64,000 bases of DNA. It comes from Leeuwenhoekiella aestuarii (lineage in GTDB: Bacteria; Bacteroidota; Bacteroidia; Flavobacteriales; Flavobacteriaceae). This document shows, one piece after another, positions 54,361-63,378 of the stretch. The notes beneath the pieces are model-generated. The model was not told where the DNA came from. It ran no database searches and saw only the letters and a list, made by a program, of their open reading frames with translations. The position numbers and the translations under genes were made by a program. The stretch spans positions 1,240,001-1,304,000 of the forward strand of contig NZ_QOVJ01000001.1 in assembly GCF_004104055.1 (NCBI RefSeq). Direction: 5' to 3'. How positions within the stretch are numbered: position 1 is the first letter of the stretch; each line of letters begins with the position of its first letter.

Positions 54361-55260
54361 ATGAGCAAGATTTTAAAAACAAATGCATTAGAGAGCGAGG
54401 CGATTTACATCTTTAGAGAGGTAGTTGCTCAGTTTGAAAATCCCGTATTGCTTTTTTCGGGAGGGAAAGACAGTATTACGTTGGTGCGTTTGGCGCAAAA
54501 AGCGTTTTATCCGGGTAAGATTCCCTTTCCGTTATTGCATGTGGATACCGGTCATAATTTTCCGGAGACCATTGAGTTTAGAGATAAATTGGTAGAAGAA
54601 TTGGGGTTGAATTTAATCGTGCGTCACGTGCAGGATGCAATTGATGAAGGAAAAGTGACTGAGGAAACCGGTAAATATTCTAGCCGAAACATGCTTCAGA
54701 CTACAACGCTTTTAGATGCCATCGAAGAATTTAAATTCGATGCATGTATCGGTGGTGCACGTCGTGATGAGGAAAAAGCACGAGCCAAAGAACGTATTTT
54801 TTCTGTGCGTGACGATTTTGGTCAATGGGATGAAAAAAACCAGCGTCCGGAACTTTTCGATCTTTTAAATGGTAAGATTGAAATAGGTCAAAATGTTCGT
54901 GTTTTTCCAATTTCAAATTGGACGGAACTGGATGTCTGGAGTTATATAGAGCAGGAGCAAATAGAAATTCCATCTATATACTTTTCGCATAAGCGCAAAA
55001 CCTTTGTGCGTGATGGATTGATCTGGAGTGCTTCAAAATATGTTTATCGGGAGGAAAATGAAGAAGTCCTGGAGCGTATTGTACGTTTTAGAACGGTAGG
55101 TGATATGACGTGTACCGCAGCAGTGGAATCTGAAGCAGACACCATTGCTAGAATAGTAAGCGAGATAAAAACTTCTACTATTTCAGAACGTGGAGCCCGT
55201 ATAGACGATAAGCGTTCTGAAGCAGCAATGGAAAAGCGCAAGCAACAAGGGTACTTTTAA
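54361..55260 (+). CDS. cysD: Sulfate adenylyltransferase subunit 2
   Basis: A 299-residue ATP sulfurylase catalytic subunit. PVLLFSGGKDSITLVRLAQKAF is the PP-loop, LLHVDTGHNFPETIEFRD and the C-terminal RTVGDMTCTAAVES complete the signature. With CysN it activates sulfate to APS. It is 12 bp downstream of cysH and 54 bp upstream of cysN. Confidence 0.95.
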   Translation: MSKILKTNALESEAIYIFREVVAQFENPVLLFSGGKDSITLVRLAQKAFYPGKIPFPLLHVDTGHNFPETIEFRDKLVEELGLNLIVRHVQDAIDEGKVTEETGKYSSRNMLQTTTLLDAIEEFKFDACIGGARRDEEKARAKERIFSVRDDFGQWDEKNQRPELFDLLNGKIEIGQNVRVFPISNWTELDVWSYIEQEQIEIPSIYFSHKRKTFVRDGLIWSASKYVYREENEEVLERIVRFRTVGDMTCTAAVESEADTIARIVSEIKTSTISERGARIDDKRSEAAMEKRKQQGYF

Positions 55261-55314
55261 GAATCATGTATTCAGTGATCAGAAAACAATAGTAACAGCA
55301 ATAGGAATAACAAC

Positions 55315-56559
55315 GTGGAAGTTTTAAAGATAGCAACAGCAGGTAGTGTAGATGATGGTAAAAGTACCTTGATAGGTCGTTTGCTTTACGATACAAAATC
55401 ACTCACAGACGATAAATTAGAGGCTATTGAACGCAATAGTAAGAAGAAAGGATACGATTATCTTGATTTTTCTTTAGCGACAGATGGTCTTGTTGCAGAA
55501 CGCGAACAGGGGATTACCATAGACGTAGCACATATTTATTTTTCGACTAAAAAGAAGAGCTACATCATCGCAGACACCCCGGGTCACGTAGAGTATACCC
55601 GAAATATGGTAACCGGTGCTTCACAGGCACAAGCGTCAATCATATTAATTGATGCGCGTAAAGGGGTGATTGAGCAAACGTATCGTCATTTCTTTATCAA
55701 TAATTTATTGCGTGTTAAACACGTGATTGTTGCCGTGAATAAAATGGATCTGGTCAATTATGATCAGCAGGTATTTGAGGATATCAAAGCCGACTTTGAA
55801 AAATTAAATTCACAAAGCAGTTATGAAGAACAAGAAGTAACATTCATTCCTATTAGTGCTTTAAAAGGAGATAATGTTGCTCAAAAGACTGATGCTATGT
55901 CCTGGTATACGGGTGATAGTGTGCTTGATTTTCTTGAGACTTTAAAGCCTGAACAAGAAGAGTTGACGGCTGCACGTTTTCCTGTACAAACAGTTGTCAG
56001 ACCTAAAAAAGACGAGTTTCATGATTACCGCGGATATGCAGGTAAAATTTACGGAAACAGCTTAAAAGTGGGCGATGCCATTACGGTTCTTCCTTCTTTA
56101 ACTTCATCTAAAATTAAATCTATAGAGTTCTTTGATGAGCAGTATGATGAAGCGGTAGCAGGCAGCTCTGTGACAATTACTTTAGAAAATGATATCAATG
56201 TTACGCGTGGTGATATCTTGGTCAAGTCAGACGAAGTACCACATTCTGCAAAAACTTTAACGGCGTCTGTTTGTTGGATGGATGGAAAAGCTTTGGTGCC
56301 AGGAGCTAAATATGAAATTCAACACAATACGAATAGAGTTTTAGCAAAAATAGACAGTATTGAGAATGTAATTTCTACTGATTACTCGGGAGAGGATGCT
56401 AGTGCCACACAATTAACATTAAATGAGATAGGTAAGGTTAACTTTAAGTTGAGTAAAAACCTTTTTTACGACAATTATGCTGATAATAAGGCAGGAGGGT
56501 CTTTTATACTTATAGACACGCAAAGCAACACTACTGCTGGAGTAGGCTTTATCGGATAA
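55315..56559 (+). CDS. cysN: Sulfate adenylyltransferase subunit 1 (GTPase)
   Basis: A 414-residue EF-Tu-like GTPase that drives APS formation. GSVDDGKSTLIGRLLYDTK is the P-loop, IADTPGHVEYTRNM and VAVNKMDLVNYD the other G motifs. It starts at a GTG at 55315 after an AAT/AAC-rich leader. No C-terminal CysC domain is present (total length is standard for CysN alone). A hairpin terminator follows. Confidence 0.94.
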   Translation: MEVLKIATAGSVDDGKSTLIGRLLYDTKSLTDDKLEAIERNSKKKGYDYLDFSLATDGLVAEREQGITIDVAHIYFSTKKKSYIIADTPGHVEYTRNMVTGASQAQASIILIDARKGVIEQTYRHFFINNLLRVKHVIVAVNKMDLVNYDQQVFEDIKADFEKLNSQSSYEEQEVTFIPISALKGDNVAQKTDAMSWYTGDSVLDFLETLKPEQEELTAARFPVQTVVRPKKDEFHDYRGYAGKIYGNSLKVGDAITVLPSLTSSKIKSIEFFDEQYDEAVAGSSVTITLENDINVTRGDILVKSDEVPHSAKTLTASVCWMDGKALVPGAKYEIQHNTNRVLAKIDSIENVISTDYSGEDASATQLTLNEIGKVNFKLSKNLFYDNYADNKAGGSFILIDTQSNTTAGVGFIG

Positions 56560-56567
56560 AAATATAG

Positions 56568-56604
56568 AAAGAATGAATTGAAATAATTTTAATTCATTCT
56601 TTTA
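56568..56604 (+). terminator. Terminator after cysN
   Basis: AAAGAATGAATT (56568-56579) and AATTCATTCTTT (56591-56602) are perfect 12-bp arms with an 11-nt loop and a short T run. It ends cys operon 1 just before the second palindrome. Confidence 0.7.
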
Positions 56605-56608
56605 TCAA

Positions 56609-56631
56609 AATCCTATTTTTCCTATAGGATT
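56609..56631. promoter_or_regulatory. 23-bp palindromic operator candidate (sulfite reductase operon)
   Basis: AATCCTA-TTTTTCCTA-TAGGATT, the same arms and TTCC core as at 53399-53421, followed by a similar TTAAAA/AATAAAAT stretch. No good TAnnTTTG box is visible between the terminator and this site, so the promoter may be cryptic or read-through may supply transcripts. Confidence 0.65.
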
Positions 56632-56663
56632 AAAATGAAAATAAAATAAAAAAGAAATAAGCT

Positions 56664-58760
56664 ATGCAAAGCTTCAGAACAGAAATAGAGAATCCGGTTG
56701 TAGAACGCGACATTATAGAGCTTGAGAAAAAAATCAAACTCTTTAAGGATGGGAAGATAGATGAGGAACGTTTTAGAAGTCTTCGTCTGGCAAGAGGTGT
56801 CTACGGGCAACGTCAGGAAGGTGTGCAAATGATACGTATTAAATTGCCTTATGGTAAGGTGACCAGCGATCAGTTATTGCGTATTTCTGATGTTTCTGAT
56901 GAATATTCACGAGGAAAATTGCATATCACCACGCGTCAGGATATTCAGATTCACTATGTGAGTCTTGACCGTACTCCTGAGTTATGGGCAGAGCTTGAGA
57001 AAAGCGATGTAACCCTTCGTGAAGCTTGTGGGAATACTGTGCGTAACGTAACCTCAAGTCCAGATTCAGGGATCAACCCTAACGAAGCTTTTGATGCGAC
57101 ACCTTATGCGCATGCTACGTTTCAGTTTTTTCTACGGAATCCGATTTGTCAGGAAATGGGTAGGAAGTTTAAAATGTCATTTTCTTCAACAGATGATGAT
57201 TCGGCTTTAGCCTTTATTCATGATTTAGGTTTTATACCGAAACTAAAAGATGGTGAACGTGGCTTCAAAGTAATGCTTGGTGGTGGTTTAGGTTCTCAGC
57301 CTAGACATGCAGATACCTTACATGAATTCCTACCGGCAAACCAATTGATTCCACTTATAGAAGGGGTGTTGCGAGTTTTTGATCGTCACGGGGAGCGTTC
57401 CAGACGTTTAAAAGCACGTATGAAATTTCTAATCAAGGATATAGGTTTAGAAGGTTTTATGGATTTGGTAGCTGAGGAACGCAAAGCCCTTTCGTATAAA
57501 ACCTACGAGATAGATGCCACAGCGTTCGAAGGTGAACCTACGTTTCCTTTAGCTGAAGCTCCTGAAACAGAAATCAAGGATCAAAAAGCTTATGATGCAT
57601 GGAAAGCGACTAATGTCTTTAAACAAAAACAAGAAGGTCTGTATGCTATTGGTATCAAAGTAAGACTGGGTGATTTTTCTACAGAGAAGGCACGTGCATT
57701 AGCGGGTTTAATTAAAAAATATGGTGGGGACGAGTTAAGACTTACTCTACGTCAAAATATATTGTTAAGACATATACCGGAAAGGGCATTACCATTTTTC
57801 TTTTCACAACTAGCCAACCTAGGTTTTGCCCGCCCGGGATATGAAACAACAACAGATATTACTGCGTGTCCCGGTACAGACACTTGTAACTTAGGGATTG
57901 CAAGTAGTACCGGTATCGCAGATAAATTAGAAGATGTCCTAATTGCAGAATACCCTGAATATCTCAATAATAAAGAGATTACCATTAAGATTAGTGGTTG
58001 TATGAATGCATGTGGTCAGCATAATATGGCTCATATTGGTTTTCAGGGAATGTCTGTACGTACACCAGAAAAATTGGTTGCTCCAGCATTACAGGTTCTT
58101 TTAGGGGGAGGTGTTTTAGGAGACGGTCAAGGCCGTTTTGCAGATAAGGTAATCAAGATACCTAGTAAAAGAGGGCCTCAGGCATTACGTGCAATTCTTG
58201 ATGATTTTAAAGAGAATGCAGGAGAGCTTGATTTCTTGAGTTATTACGATGAAAAAGGGCAGCGTTATTTTTACGATTTCCTCAAACCACTTTCAGAAAC
58301 AAATAATTTAGTAGAATCTGATTTTGTGGACTGGGGTAACGATGAGAAATATATTCAAGAAGTAGGAGTAGGTGAGTGTGCAGGTGTTGTAATTGATTTG
58401 GTTCAGACTCTATTACTTGAAGCTAAAGATAAATTGGGTAATGCAATTGAAGCTTTTGAAGCAAATCGTTTTGCAGATAGTGTTTATCACACTTATGCAG
58501 GATTAGTAAATGGAGCTAAGGCGATATTACTTTCAGAAAATGTAAAAACCAATACTCAGGCAAATATCATTGCTGAGTTTGATAATACTTTTGGAGATCA
58601 TGATGCACTAAAAGCTGAAACTTCATTTGCCGATCTTGTATACCAGATTCAAAATAATGAGCCTACTAAAGAATTTGCTGAGGCGTATCTTGAAGATGCA
58701 AACGCATTTTTTGATCGAGTAGATGCATTCAGAAAAAATCAACTAACACATGCCAATTAA
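56664..58760 (+). CDS. Ferredoxin-type sulfite/nitrite reductase with C-terminal HEPN-like domain
   Basis: A 698-residue siroheme/4Fe-4S reductase. The cluster ligands are C402 and C408 (ACPGTDTC) and C446 and C450 (GCMNAC); the N-terminal half has LHITTRQDIQIHYV and GNTVRNVTSSPDSG. Residues 1-560 form the two-half sulfite reductase. Residues about 575-695 are an extra helical region (LLEAKDKLGNAIEAFEANRFADSVYHTYAGLVNGAKAILL) resembling a HEPN domain, seen in Flavobacteriaceae homologues. It reduces sulfite to sulfide in this context. It overlaps cobA by 11 bp. Confidence 0.88.
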   Translation: MQSFRTEIENPVVERDIIELEKKIKLFKDGKIDEERFRSLRLARGVYGQRQEGVQMIRIKLPYGKVTSDQLLRISDVSDEYSRGKLHITTRQDIQIHYVSLDRTPELWAELEKSDVTLREACGNTVRNVTSSPDSGINPNEAFDATPYAHATFQFFLRNPICQEMGRKFKMSFSSTDDDSALAFIHDLGFIPKLKDGERGFKVMLGGGLGSQPRHADTLHEFLPANQLIPLIEGVLRVFDRHGERSRRLKARMKFLIKDIGLEGFMDLVAEERKALSYKTYEIDATAFEGEPTFPLAEAPETEIKDQKAYDAWKATNVFKQKQEGLYAIGIKVRLGDFSTEKARALAGLIKKYGGDELRLTLRQNILLRHIPERALPFFFSQLANLGFARPGYETTTDITACPGTDTCNLGIASSTGIADKLEDVLIAEYPEYLNNKEITIKISGCMNACGQHNMAHIGFQGMSVRTPEKLVAPALQVLLGGGVLGDGQGRFADKVIKIPSKRGPQALRAILDDFKENAGELDFLSYYDEKGQRYFYDFLKPLSETNNLVESDFVDWGNDEKYIQEVGVGECAGVVIDLVQTLLLEAKDKLGNAIEAFEANRFADSVYHTYAGLVNGAKAILLSENVKTNTQANIIAEFDNTFGDHDALKAETSFADLVYQIQNNEPTKEFAEAYLEDANAFFDRVDAFRKNQLTHAN

Positions 58761-59514
58761 CAATCCAAAATTAACAGTAGTAGGAGCAGGGCCGGGAGAT
58801 GTAGAACTGTTTACATTAAAAGGTATTCGTGCTTTAGAAAATGCAGATGTCGTGTTGTATGATGCTTTGGTTAACCCCGAGTTGTTGGAATATGCCAAAC
58901 ATGCCGAATTGATTTTTGTCGGAAAGCGTAAAGGTTGTTATGCTTACCAGCAGGAACAAATCAACGATTTGATCGTATCACGAGCTCAAAGCCACGGTCA
59001 CGTGGTACGTTTAAAAGGCGGGGATCCGTTTATTTTTGGACGTGGTGCAGAAGAAATGGAAATCGCTGCCGCAGCCGGACTTGAAGTTGCTGTGGTTCCG
59101 GGGATTTCTTCTTCACTTGCAGTGCCCGCGTATCAAAATATACCATTGACCAAACGCGGGAGTTCAGAAAGTTTTTGGGTAATTACCGGTACTACAAAAG
59201 AACATAAGTTGTCTAATGATATAAAGCTTGCAGCAAAATCTTCAGCCACTGTAGTAATACTAATGGGGATGAGTAAGCTGGGACAGATTACAAAACTCTT
59301 CCGCGAAAGCGGAAAAAAAGATACTCCGGTGGCTATTATACAAAATGGAACAACACCAGAAGAACGCGTTGGTATTGGAACAATAGCCACTATTGAAGAT
59401 GTCGTTCAAGAGTTAAAACTTACCAACCCATCAATTATTGTGATAGGTGAAGTTGTAAGACATCGCGAGCAATTGCTTAATTTGCAATCAGAAATAGCGC
59501 AAAACGCACATTAA
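58750..59514 (+). CDS. cobA: Uroporphyrinogen-III C-methyltransferase
   Basis: A 254-residue SAM-dependent methyltransferase of siroheme synthesis. VVGAGPGDVELFTLKG, LKGGDPFIFGRGAEEM and YQNIPLTKRG are typical of SUMT enzymes. It overlaps the sulfite reductase gene by 11 bp and the next gene by 1 bp (TAATG), so siroheme synthesis is coupled to its apoenzyme. Confidence 0.95.
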   Translation: MPINNPKLTVVGAGPGDVELFTLKGIRALENADVVLYDALVNPELLEYAKHAELIFVGKRKGCYAYQQEQINDLIVSRAQSHGHVVRLKGGDPFIFGRGAEEMEIAAAAGLEVAVVPGISSSLAVPAYQNIPLTKRGSSESFWVITGTTKEHKLSNDIKLAAKSSATVVILMGMSKLGQITKLFRESGKKDTPVAIIQNGTTPEERVGIGTIATIEDVVQELKLTNPSIIVIGEVVRHREQLLNLQSEIAQNAH

Positions 59515-60098
59515 TGTCTAAAGAAAAAAATACACTTTATCCGATTTTTTTAAAAGTTCGTAACCTGCAAGTTCTAATTGTAGGTGGCGGTAACGTAGCT
59601 TTAGAAAAATTGACTTTTTTGACAAAGTCTAGTCCGGATGCTGTTGTAGAAATGGTAGCGCCATTTTTTAGGCCAGAAACATTAGAGTTGGCTAAAAAGT
59701 TTAATGTGAAAATTACTAAGAAACGGTTTACGCGTAAAATGCTTAAAAAACGTCACGTAGTTATAGCTACGACAGATAGCCCGGCAGTAAACAAGCGTGT
59801 TTATCGAGCCGCCAGAAAGCGCTTTTTACTTTGTAATATAGCTGATGTTCCTGATCTTTGCGATTTTTATATGGGAGGAATTGTCACAAAAGGAAATGTA
59901 AAGATTGCTATTTCGACTAATGGAAAATCACCTACTACAGCAAAACGCTTGAGACAATTTTTTGAAGAGGTAATACCTGAAAATATAGACGATCTGGTAC
60001 AAAACCTTAATGAATATAGAAAGACCATAAAAGGTGATTTTGAAGAAAAAGTTGAAACGCTAAACGAGTTTACAAAAGGATTGATTTCCAAAAGTTAA
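59514..60098 (+). CDS. Precorrin-2 dehydrogenase / sirohydrochlorin ferrochelatase
   Basis: A 194-residue Met8p/CysG-N-like enzyme. LQVLIVGGGNVALEKLTFL binds NAD; VVIATTDSPAVNKRVYRAARKRFLLCNIAD and KVAISTNGKSPTTAKRLRQFFEE are family motifs. It turns precorrin-2 into siroheme. It is the third gene of the sulfite reductase operon. Confidence 0.92.
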   Translation: MSKEKNTLYPIFLKVRNLQVLIVGGGNVALEKLTFLTKSSPDAVVEMVAPFFRPETLELAKKFNVKITKKRFTRKMLKKRHVVIATTDSPAVNKRVYRAARKRFLLCNIADVPDLCDFYMGGIVTKGNVKIAISTNGKSPTTAKRLRQFFEEVIPENIDDLVQNLNEYRKTIKGDFEEKVETLNEFTKGLISKS

Positions 60099-60143
60099 AA
60101 TGAAAGTAGAAATGAGCTTTAATCAGCTCAAAGCATAAAGAAG

Positions 60144-61196
60144 ATGATAAAGACAGATATACTCATTATTGGAGCAGGACCTACGGGATTATTTACTGTA
60201 TTTGAAGCAGGATTGTTAAAGTTGAAATGTCATATTATTGATGCTCTGGCACAGCCTGGCGGACAGTTAGCAGAGATTTATCCGAAAAAGCCTATTTATG
60301 ATATCCCCGGTTTTCCTGAAGTAGGCGCTGGTGAGTTAGTAGATAATCTATTAGAACAAGGAAAGCAATTTCAACCTGGTTTTACCTTAGGGGAACGTGC
60401 GGAAACTATTGAGAAGCAAGAAGACGGAAGTTTTATTGTGACCACTAATAAAGGTACACAGCATCATGCACCGGTAGTTGCAATCGCCGGTGGTTTGGGT
60501 AGTTTTGAGCCTCGTAAACCTGTGATCCCTAATATTCACGAGTTTGAAGATAAGGGAGTGGCTTATATGATAAAAGATCCTGAAGTTTACCGTGATAAGA
60601 AAGTGGTTATCGCCGGTGGAGGGGATTCTGCTCTAGACTGGAGTATTTATCTAGCTGATATCGCAAAAGAGGTAACACTTATTCACCGTAGAAATGAATT
60701 TAGAGGTGCTTTAGATTCTGTTGAAAAAGTGCGTGAATTGAAAATGCTAGGTAAGATCAATTTGGTGACACCAGCAGAAGTTGTGGGGCTTGGAGGCGTA
60801 GAAGAGCTTAAAGAAGTTGTCGTTGAGAGAAATGAAGAGCAATTTTCTATTGAAGCTGATGCATTTATTCCATTATTTGGTCTTTCACCTAAATTAGGTC
60901 CTATTTCAAACTGGGGACTTGAGATAGAAAAGAATGCTATTAAAGTAGATAATGCTTTAGATTATCAGACTAATATTCCTGGAGTGTTTGCTATAGGTGA
61001 TGTTAACACATACCCCGGGAAATTAAAATTAATACTTTGTGGTTTTCACGAAGCTACAATGATGTGTCAATCAGCTTATAAAATCATCAATCCCGGTAAA
61101 CGTTATGTGATGAAATATACGACTGTAAGTGGTATTGACGGCTTTGACGGATCGCGTAAAGAAGCAGAGAAAGCAGTAGTACAAGCTATAGACTAG
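60144..61196 (+). CDS. Thioredoxin-reductase-like ferredoxin-NADP+ reductase
   Basis: A 350-residue FAD/NADPH oxidoreductase of the YumC/FNR2 type. FAD site IIGAGPTGLFTVFEA, the NADPH site VVIAGGGDSALDWSIYLAD, and GVFAIGDVNTYPGKLKL are present. The CxxC pair of true thioredoxin reductases is missing between the two sites, so it is a ferredoxin reductase. As the last gene of the operon it probably delivers electrons through ferredoxin to sulfite reductase. Confidence 0.9.
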   Translation: MIKTDILIIGAGPTGLFTVFEAGLLKLKCHIIDALAQPGGQLAEIYPKKPIYDIPGFPEVGAGELVDNLLEQGKQFQPGFTLGERAETIEKQEDGSFIVTTNKGTQHHAPVVAIAGGLGSFEPRKPVIPNIHEFEDKGVAYMIKDPEVYRDKKVVIAGGGDSALDWSIYLADIAKEVTLIHRRNEFRGALDSVEKVRELKMLGKINLVTPAEVVGLGGVEELKEVVVERNEEQFSIEADAFIPLFGLSPKLGPISNWGLEIEKNAIKVDNALDYQTNIPGVFAIGDVNTYPGKLKLILCGFHEATMMCQSAYKIINPGKRYVMKYTTVSGIDGFDGSRKEAEKAVVQAID

Positions 61197-61573
61197 CTTG
61201 CTGTTTTTAGCTTATTTTTTAAGCTCAGAATTGTATTTCGGTTTAATGGCTTGATTAAAAAATCTACAACCTGAGTGTAATTCTGAGCTTTTTCTTTGTC
61301 AATAGAACTGGTGCTTGAGGTTACGATTACAACTTGTGTAGAATTTTTATTCTCTTGTAAATTATCTAGAAAAGTCCACCCGTCAATGATGGGCATATTA
61401 AGGTCTAAAAATATTATGTCTGGCTTTTGTGCCTCAACATCTAGTAGTGCTGCTTCAGGAAGTGTGTAGTCTACAATATTGTGTGCAAAGTCTGTAACTT
61501 CAATCAATTTTTTATTGATGAAATTTGCCATTTTCTGGTCATCTACCAGCATTACTTTTAGAGGCTTATTCAT
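61193..61573 (-). CDS. Single-domain response regulator
   Basis: A 127-residue CheY-like receiver. VMLVDDQKM (Asp pair), phosphoacceptor D57 in IIFLDLNMP, TSSTSSIDK and FLIKPLN form the full set of conserved residues. No output domain. The start at 61573 overlaps the kinase-like gene end by 8 bp; the stop overlaps the convergent ferredoxin reductase gene by 4 bp. Confidence 0.9.
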   Translation of the reverse strand: MNKPLKVMLVDDQKMANFINKKLIEVTDFAHNIVDYTLPEAALLDVEAQKPDIIFLDLNMPIIDGWTFLDNLQENKNSTQVVIVTSSTSSIDKEKAQNYTQVVDFLIKPLNRNTILSLKNKLKTAS

Positions 61574-62432
61574 AACCGCCGTCTTTATTAATTGTGATTT
61601 TTGCCTCTTCTTCACTTTGTTGCACAACTTTTCTAAAGATAGTGTCTAACTCTAAAGCAGAGATTTTTATTTCGGGCAGCATGGTTTCTTTTAATTCACT
61701 GTTATCAAGATGATCAGCAACTTCAATTAAACCTAAAATTCGGGTAAGCGGTTCTCTAAGATTATGTGAGTTAAGTCTGGAGAGATCTAAGAGTTTTTTG
61801 TTCTTATTAAGGAGTTCTTCAGTGCGATTATTAATGACGTTCTGTTGATTACTATTTATAGCTTCGATCTCTCTATTCTTCAATTCTATCTGAGCAATAG
61901 CATCCTGAAGCGTTTCATTTTTACATTTGAGTTCTTCACTAAGACAGATTTGTCTATACTTTGATGTTATACTGTCTACAAGCATATGCATAATGTCAGA
62001 ATCCGTGTGATTGAATTTTACATTGTCATCAGAAAGTAGCGATACGCAAATACGATAATCAGGGTATGAGATATACCAACCCCAAAGCACGCCATTTTGC
62101 AGATCCAACTCTGACAAATATTCAGGTAGCGAATCTGGCTTTACGGGTTCCGAAAAAGGCGTATGCTTTTCTAAAAGCTCCTTTTCATAATCCAGTATAT
62201 TCTCAGAATTATTGTGTGCATATATTTTTCCTTTAGAGAAAGTATACCCACTAATAGAATCTTTGTCGAGTAATAAGATTCTAAATGCTCTGAAGTTGAA
62301 GAGATACTTGAGGTGTCTATTGGTTATCTCACCCAGCATTTCAATAGAATCTACCTTCCCTAGACTTCCTGAAAATTTAGAAAATGCTTCATAAGTAATA
62401 CGATATTTTGCTCCGGCTAAATTCAAGAACAA
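61566..62432 (-). CDS. Sensor protein with HisKA-like dimerization region but no ATPase domain
   Basis: A 288-residue soluble protein. Residues 1-160 look like a GAF/PAS-type sensor domain; 165-220 form a coiled coil; 215-270 hold an H-box (SRLNSHNLREPLTRILGLIE, H223). The chain ends after the dimerization helices, so HATPase is absent. It overlaps the downstream receiver gene. It may act as a phosphotransfer protein, an inhibitor or a partner of a separate kinase. It follows the AhpD-like gene by 5 bp. Confidence 0.78.
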   Translation of the reverse strand: MFLNLAGAKYRITYEAFSKFSGSLGKVDSIEMLGEITNRHLKYLFNFRAFRILLLDKDSISGYTFSKGKIYAHNNSENILDYEKELLEKHTPFSEPVKPDSLPEYLSELDLQNGVLWGWYISYPDYRICVSLLSDDNVKFNHTDSDIMHMLVDSITSKYRQICLSEELKCKNETLQDAIAQIELKNREIEAINSNQQNVINNRTEELLNKNKKLLDLSRLNSHNLREPLTRILGLIEVADHLDNSELKETMLPEIKISALELDTIFRKVVQQSEEEAKITINKDGGYE

Positions 62433-62437
62433 AACTA

Positions 62438-63025
62438 TTAAGCGTGAGCTTCCAGAAGCTCATTGTCTATCCTTATACCAGAAACATCAGCCAGTGTATT
62501 GAGCATATTTACAAGGTCTGCTTGAGCCATAAGTTCTTGAATTTCTAGATTGTCAAAGCCTACATCCTTAAGCTTTTCAAAATCAGCATCTGTAATCTGA
62601 TCTGGTTGTAGCGCGGCTTTTGATACCACTTTAATAGCAGTTCTAAAACTTTCAGGAATAAGGGGGCTTTCCAGATTTTCGGTAACCTTAAAATTAGGGT
62701 TATCATTAATCATAGCGCTCATGCTATCTGCGAAAATTCCGTGAGCGTGTGCACAATATTGACAATCTCGTTCTTTCGAAACATTGTAAATGATGAGTTG
62801 TTTTAAAACGTTAGGAATACTTCCCATCATTAACGTTGATTTTAATTTTGCCCAGTTACCACCTAATAGTGTGGCGTTAGATCCTTGGCACTTAAACCAA
62901 TTTAGGACAAACGGTATCTGTAAAGTACGTTTTGTGTCGTCGTAAATCTCCTGAACTTCGGAGGAAGCTTCATTATAATTTACAATTTGAAATCGGGTAG
63001 TGTTACTAAAAGTAGAGTTTTGCAT
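62438..63025 (-). CDS. AhpD/carboxymuconolactone decarboxylase-like protein
   Basis: A 195-residue all-helical protein of the alkylhydroperoxidase D-like family. The active site is CQYCAHAHG (C-x2-C-x3-H) near residue 88, which supports peroxidase or disulfide-reductase chemistry. The remaining sequence, such as PDQITDADFEKLKDVGFDNLE, is typical. It is the first gene of an operon with the two signalling genes above. Confidence 0.83.
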   Translation of the reverse strand: MQNSTFSNTTRFQIVNYNEASSEVQEIYDDTKRTLQIPFVLNWFKCQGSNATLLGGNWAKLKSTLMMGSIPNVLKQLIIYNVSKERDCQYCAHAHGIFADSMSAMINDNPNFKVTENLESPLIPESFRTAIKVVSKAALQPDQITDADFEKLKDVGFDNLEIQELMAQADLVNMLNTLADVSGIRIDNELLEAHA

Positions 63026-63249
63026 ATATAGAAGTTTGGGACTGTTAAAATAATAAAATTAATAATTAAAGTTACTTTAAATTTACATATATAAAATTCT
63101 GTAAATCAAGTATTTAGATTTGTTTGAAATTTTTAGGTATTTCAAACAAGTATTTTTAACGATAAAACAGTGTCCTATGTCTTATTATTTTAAGAGATAA
63201 AATTGGAATATTAGTGCTTTAAATGTTTCATATTTAGACAAGGTTTTGC

Positions 63250-63257
63250 AATATTTG
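63250..63257 (+). promoter_or_regulatory. -7 box for the metH leader
   Basis: AATATTTG, one mismatch to TAnnTTTG, in the block GTTTTGCAATATTTG that is shared with the metY leader (GTTTTGCAATCTTTG). The spacing to the riboswitch (25-30 bp) is also similar. Confidence 0.45.
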
Positions 63258-63281
63258 CAGTTCAGTTCATTCTTTAATGCG

Positions 63282-63378
63282 GTTATCAAGAAAGGCAGAG
63301 GGATTAGACCCGTTGAAGCCTTAGCAACCCTCCTCTTGGAGAAGGTGCTACATTCTACTCGATTTTGAGATAGATAAC
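63282..63378 (+). ncRNA. SAM-I (S-box) riboswitch upstream of metH
   Basis: The same S-box core as at 45939: TATCAAGAAAGGCAGAGGGA, TTAGACCC, TTGAAGCCTTAGCAACC, GAAGGTGCTACATTCTAC and GATAGATAAC. P1 is GTTATC (63282-63287) with GATAAC (63373-63378). It is followed by an AAGTC/GACTT hairpin and an ATAAC at 63418, as in the first leader. The gap 63026-63496 contains only this RNA and promoter. Confidence 0.92.
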
